From Candidatus Bathyarchaeota archaeon (lineage in GTDB: Archaea; Thermoproteota; Bathyarchaeia; Bathyarchaeales; B26-1): a DNA stretch of 7,487 nucleotides. This document shows, one piece after another, positions 6,362 to 7,487 of this stretch. The notes under the pieces are model-generated. The model was not told the origin of the DNA. It did not search any database and worked only from the letters and a program-made list of their open reading frames with translations. Where the stretch lies: NCBI GenBank assembly GCA_018396795.1, contig JAGTRH010000062.1, forward strand, positions 1-7,487. Direction: 5' to 3'. Made by a program: the position numbers and the translations under genes. The number at the start of each line of letters is the position of its first letter. The stretch's first letter is position 1.

Positions 6362-6931
6362 ATGGAGGAGGAAAAACTAAGAAAGATAGCCGAACTAAGG
6401 GAATTTCTCGAGGAGAGAATAAGGAATCTTGAGGCGGAGATCGATGGCCTTAAAATGATCCTTGAGTTTGTTAACAATCTCCTATTGGAGAAGAGCTTTA
6501 AGAGGGTTGAGGAGATTGCCCCGCCAAAACCCGTTGAGGCTGCGCCAGCTGCGCCGCCGGTTAGGGAGGCTGCTAGAGTTATACCTTTAAAGACTAGTGC
6601 CGGCGAGCCTCTGGCCAATATATATGTTGAGGATAAGAATTTACGCATTATTCCAGAGGCGGATAAGAAGTTTGATGTTAACACGCCACCATTTGGGGCT
6701 TTTCTGGTCGATAAGGTTTTGGCTAAGATGCGTGATACCGATCTGGAGGCTGTTAGGAGAGGCGAGATCATGCCGGATGAAGCCTTATCCTTCGATTTGA
6801 GGGTTGATGGAAATATTATACGCGAAATATTCATTAGGAATGTAACGCCTCAAAGGGAGCGTGAGCTTAGGTCAGCAATACGCTGGACCCTAGAGAAAAT
6901 GTATGATAAAACCAGGGGAGTGCAGCCTTAA
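6362..6931 (+). CDS. Coiled-coil protein with conserved-looking C-terminal domain, function unknown
   Basis: A 189-residue soluble protein I cannot assign to a named family, though its C-terminal half resembles archaeal conserved hypothetical proteins I recall from TACK lineages. Residues 1-50 form a strongly predicted coiled coil (Glu/Lys/Arg with Leu/Ile heptads). Residues 51-70 are a Pro/Ala linker (APPKPVEAAPAAPPV). Residues 72-184 look globular, with blocks VIPLKTSAGEPLANIYVE (73-90), TPPFGAFLVDKVLAKM (108-123), LSFDLRVDGNIIREIFIRN (142-160) and SAIRWTLEKM (171-180). No cysteines, transmembrane segments, signal peptide or enzyme motif are seen. The architecture suggests a dimer or oligomer that tethers the C-terminal domain. 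The start is ATG 6362; there is no clear ribosome binding site apart from a weak GGGAAG at 6348-6353, so the leader may be short. It diverges from the RAM gene and is followed by a 244-bp gap before hisS. Confidence 0.8.
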   Translation: MEEEKLRKIAELREFLEERIRNLEAEIDGLKMILEFVNNLLLEKSFKRVEEIAPPKPVEAAPAAPPVREAARVIPLKTSAGEPLANIYVEDKNLRIIPEADKKFDVNTPPFGAFLVDKVLAKMRDTDLEAVRRGEIMPDEALSFDLRVDGNIIREIFIRNVTPQRERELRSAIRWTLEKMYDKTRGVQP

Positions 6932-6977
6932 TTTTCAGGTTGCGAAATATTCATATCCTTTGCTTTGCTTAATTTTA

Positions 6978-7049
6978 TTGGACGATGAGGAGATCGAGGT
7001 ACGTGGACGCTCGATGTGGATGACGATCTTTTCCCGCTCCTGAGTCCGA
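6978..7049 (+). ncRNA. Candidate box C/D-like or kink-turn RNA
   Basis: In the 244-bp gap before hisS, TTGGAC (6978-6983) can pair with GTCCGA (7044-7049), including one G-U pair. Immediately inside lie GATGA (6984-6988) and CTGA (7040-7043), the cores of box C and box D; a second GATGA at 7019-7023 is placed like box C'. The tandem GA on both strands, with GAT as the 3-nt bulge, would fit a kink-turn. Inside, AGATCG (6991-6996) pairs with CGATCT (7024-7029), or alternatively ATCGAG (6993-6998) with CTCGAT (7010-7015). Total size (about 62-72 nt) suits archaeal C/D guide RNAs. Against it, there is no clean D' box, the first two bases of both C boxes deviate, the guide spacers (about 16 and 22 nt) are longer than the usual 12 or so, and I found no target. 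Treat it as a candidate. Confidence 0.3.
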
Positions 7050-7119
7050 AAAGCCGCCTTTCACGCCTTAATATAATCGAGTTGTAATCTGCCCTAAAAT
7101 CTTAAATTCTTCTCGGCCA

Positions 7120-7129
7120 CTTTTAATAG
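7120..7129 (+). promoter_or_regulatory. TATA box for hisS
   Basis: CTTTTAATAG lies about 50 nt before the hisS TTG. Initiation about 25 nt downstream, near 7150, would give a leader of about 25 nt carrying the strong GGAGG at 7163-7167. Recognised by sequence and spacing only. Confidence 0.45.
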
Positions 7130-7175
7130 CGTAAAGCGTAACGATATATCTATTGCTCTCCTGGAGGAGACCTAC

Positions 7176-7487
7176 TTGAGTTTGGATTTCCGTCAGACTG
7201 TGCGTGGCATGAGGGATCTGCTGCCTGATGAGGCTTGGAGGCTTAGGTTTATTGAGGAGTGCTCTAGGCGGTTGGCTGATTTGTATGGTTACGAGGAGGT
7301 TATAACACCAGTTATAGAGTATTACGATCTTTTGGCGGCTAAGATTGGTGAGGAGAATAGGAGGCGCATGTATGTTTTTGAGGATCTAGGCGGTAGGAGG
7401 ATTGCTTTAAGGCCTGAGTTTACCGCTTCGATAGCTAGGCTTGTGGCCACGAAGATGACTAGTTCACCGAGACCTATGAGGTTATTC
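7176..7487 (+). CDS. hisS: Histidyl-tRNA synthetase, N-terminal part (runs off the window)
   Basis: The first 104 codons of a class II aminoacyl-tRNA synthetase that charges tRNA-His; a full enzyme is usually a little over 400 residues, so about three quarters lie beyond the window. Visible are the N-terminal segment VRGMRDLLPDEAWR (9-22), the motif 1 region with LYGYEEVITPVIEYYDLL (36-53), and the start of motif 2 with MYVFEDLGG (65-73) and LRPEFTASIARL (78-89), where Arg79-Pro80-Glu81 contribute to the ATP and histidine pocket. The start is TTG 7176, 8 nt after GGAGGAGA (7163-7170); a second in-frame TTG at 7182 is too far from that site to be preferred. The HisZ paralogue of bacteria is unlikely because the motif 2 residues and archaeal-style sequence are intact. 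It is preceded by its own promoter-like region. Confidence 0.95.
   Translation, partial: MSLDFRQTVRGMRDLLPDEAWRLRFIEECSRRLADLYGYEEVITPVIEYYDLLAAKIGEENRRRMYVFEDLGGRRIALRPEFTASIARLVATKMTSSPRPMRLF

Larger units (their letters stand above)
6932..7175. other. Intergenic region before hisS
   Basis: No convincing protein gene lies here. It contains the candidate structured RNA (6978-7049), an AT-rich block AAATATTCATA (6945-6955) that could start that RNA near 6978, a second AT-rich block TTAATATAA (7068-7076), and the hisS promoter elements near its end. The longest plus-strand frame across the candidate RNA is only 27 codons and has no ribosome binding site. Confidence 0.6.

Noticed and set aside
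6229..6834. 201-codon open frame on the minus strand, antisense to the coiled-coil gene
   Set aside because: Serine/leucine-rich low-complexity translation typical of the shadow of a Glu/Lys/Arg-rich gene. It also overlaps the RAM gene, which has real family motifs.
6960..7043. 27-codon plus-strand frame (TTG start) containing DDEEIEVRGRSMW
   Set aside because: No ribosome binding site and no recognised homology. It could be a remnant of a gene, but the nested complementarity is better explained by an RNA structure.
1..7487. A defence, mobile or multi-gene novel system spanning the window
   Set aside because: Gene content is mostly housekeeping in several separate transcription units. There are no transposases, integrases, repeats, CRISPR arrays, toxin-antitoxin pairs or nuclease-helicase modules.

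Overview
The window looks like a chromosomal segment of a thermophilic-type archaeon, probably from the TACK side (Bathyarchaeia-like is my best guess, not proven). The signs are a short archaeal S-adenosylhomocysteine hydrolase, an archaeo-eukaryotic primase (AEP) protein, an archaeal COG1407-type phosphoesterase, a stand-alone Lrp/AsnC ligand-binding (RAM) domain, an archaeal-style histidyl-tRNA synthetase, TATA-like promoters, GGAGG/GGTGAT ribosome binding sites, and at least three TTG starts. No mobile element, CRISPR array, rRNA or tRNA is visible.

Layout. (1) 60-2133, plus: ahcY, then after 37 nt a compact PriS-like primase-fold protein, probably one transcript. (2) 2138-2242, minus: a 34-residue Lys/Tyr-rich microprotein with a strong ribosome binding site, tail to tail with the primase gene and divergent from the next unit. 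(3) 2352-4052, plus: an inositol-monophosphatase-family phosphatase and a COG1407-type metallophosphoesterase, 21 nt apart and probably co-transcribed. (4) 4044-5933, minus: a GH127 beta-L-arabinofuranosidase-like enzyme that overlaps the phosphoesterase tail to tail by 9 nt. (5) 6027-6257, minus, and 6362-6931, plus: a 76-residue RAM-domain protein and a coiled-coil protein of unknown function, diverging from a 104-bp region with TATA-like boxes for both. (6) 6932-7175: a 244-bp gap with a structured element that resembles a box C/D or kink-turn RNA. (7) 7176 to the window end, plus: the 5' part of hisS.

How it fits together. Most of this is housekeeping: recycling of the methylation by-product SAH, sugar/inositol phosphate hydrolysis, histidine charging, and a single sugar-scavenging enzyme. 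The genes do not form one obvious pathway and I see no complete new system. The items most worth a second look are the stripped-down primase (catalytic aspartates kept, a nucleotide-binding lysine and one zinc ligand apparently replaced, helical insert missing), the unannotated microprotein, the candidate RNA before hisS, and the coiled-coil protein of unknown function.
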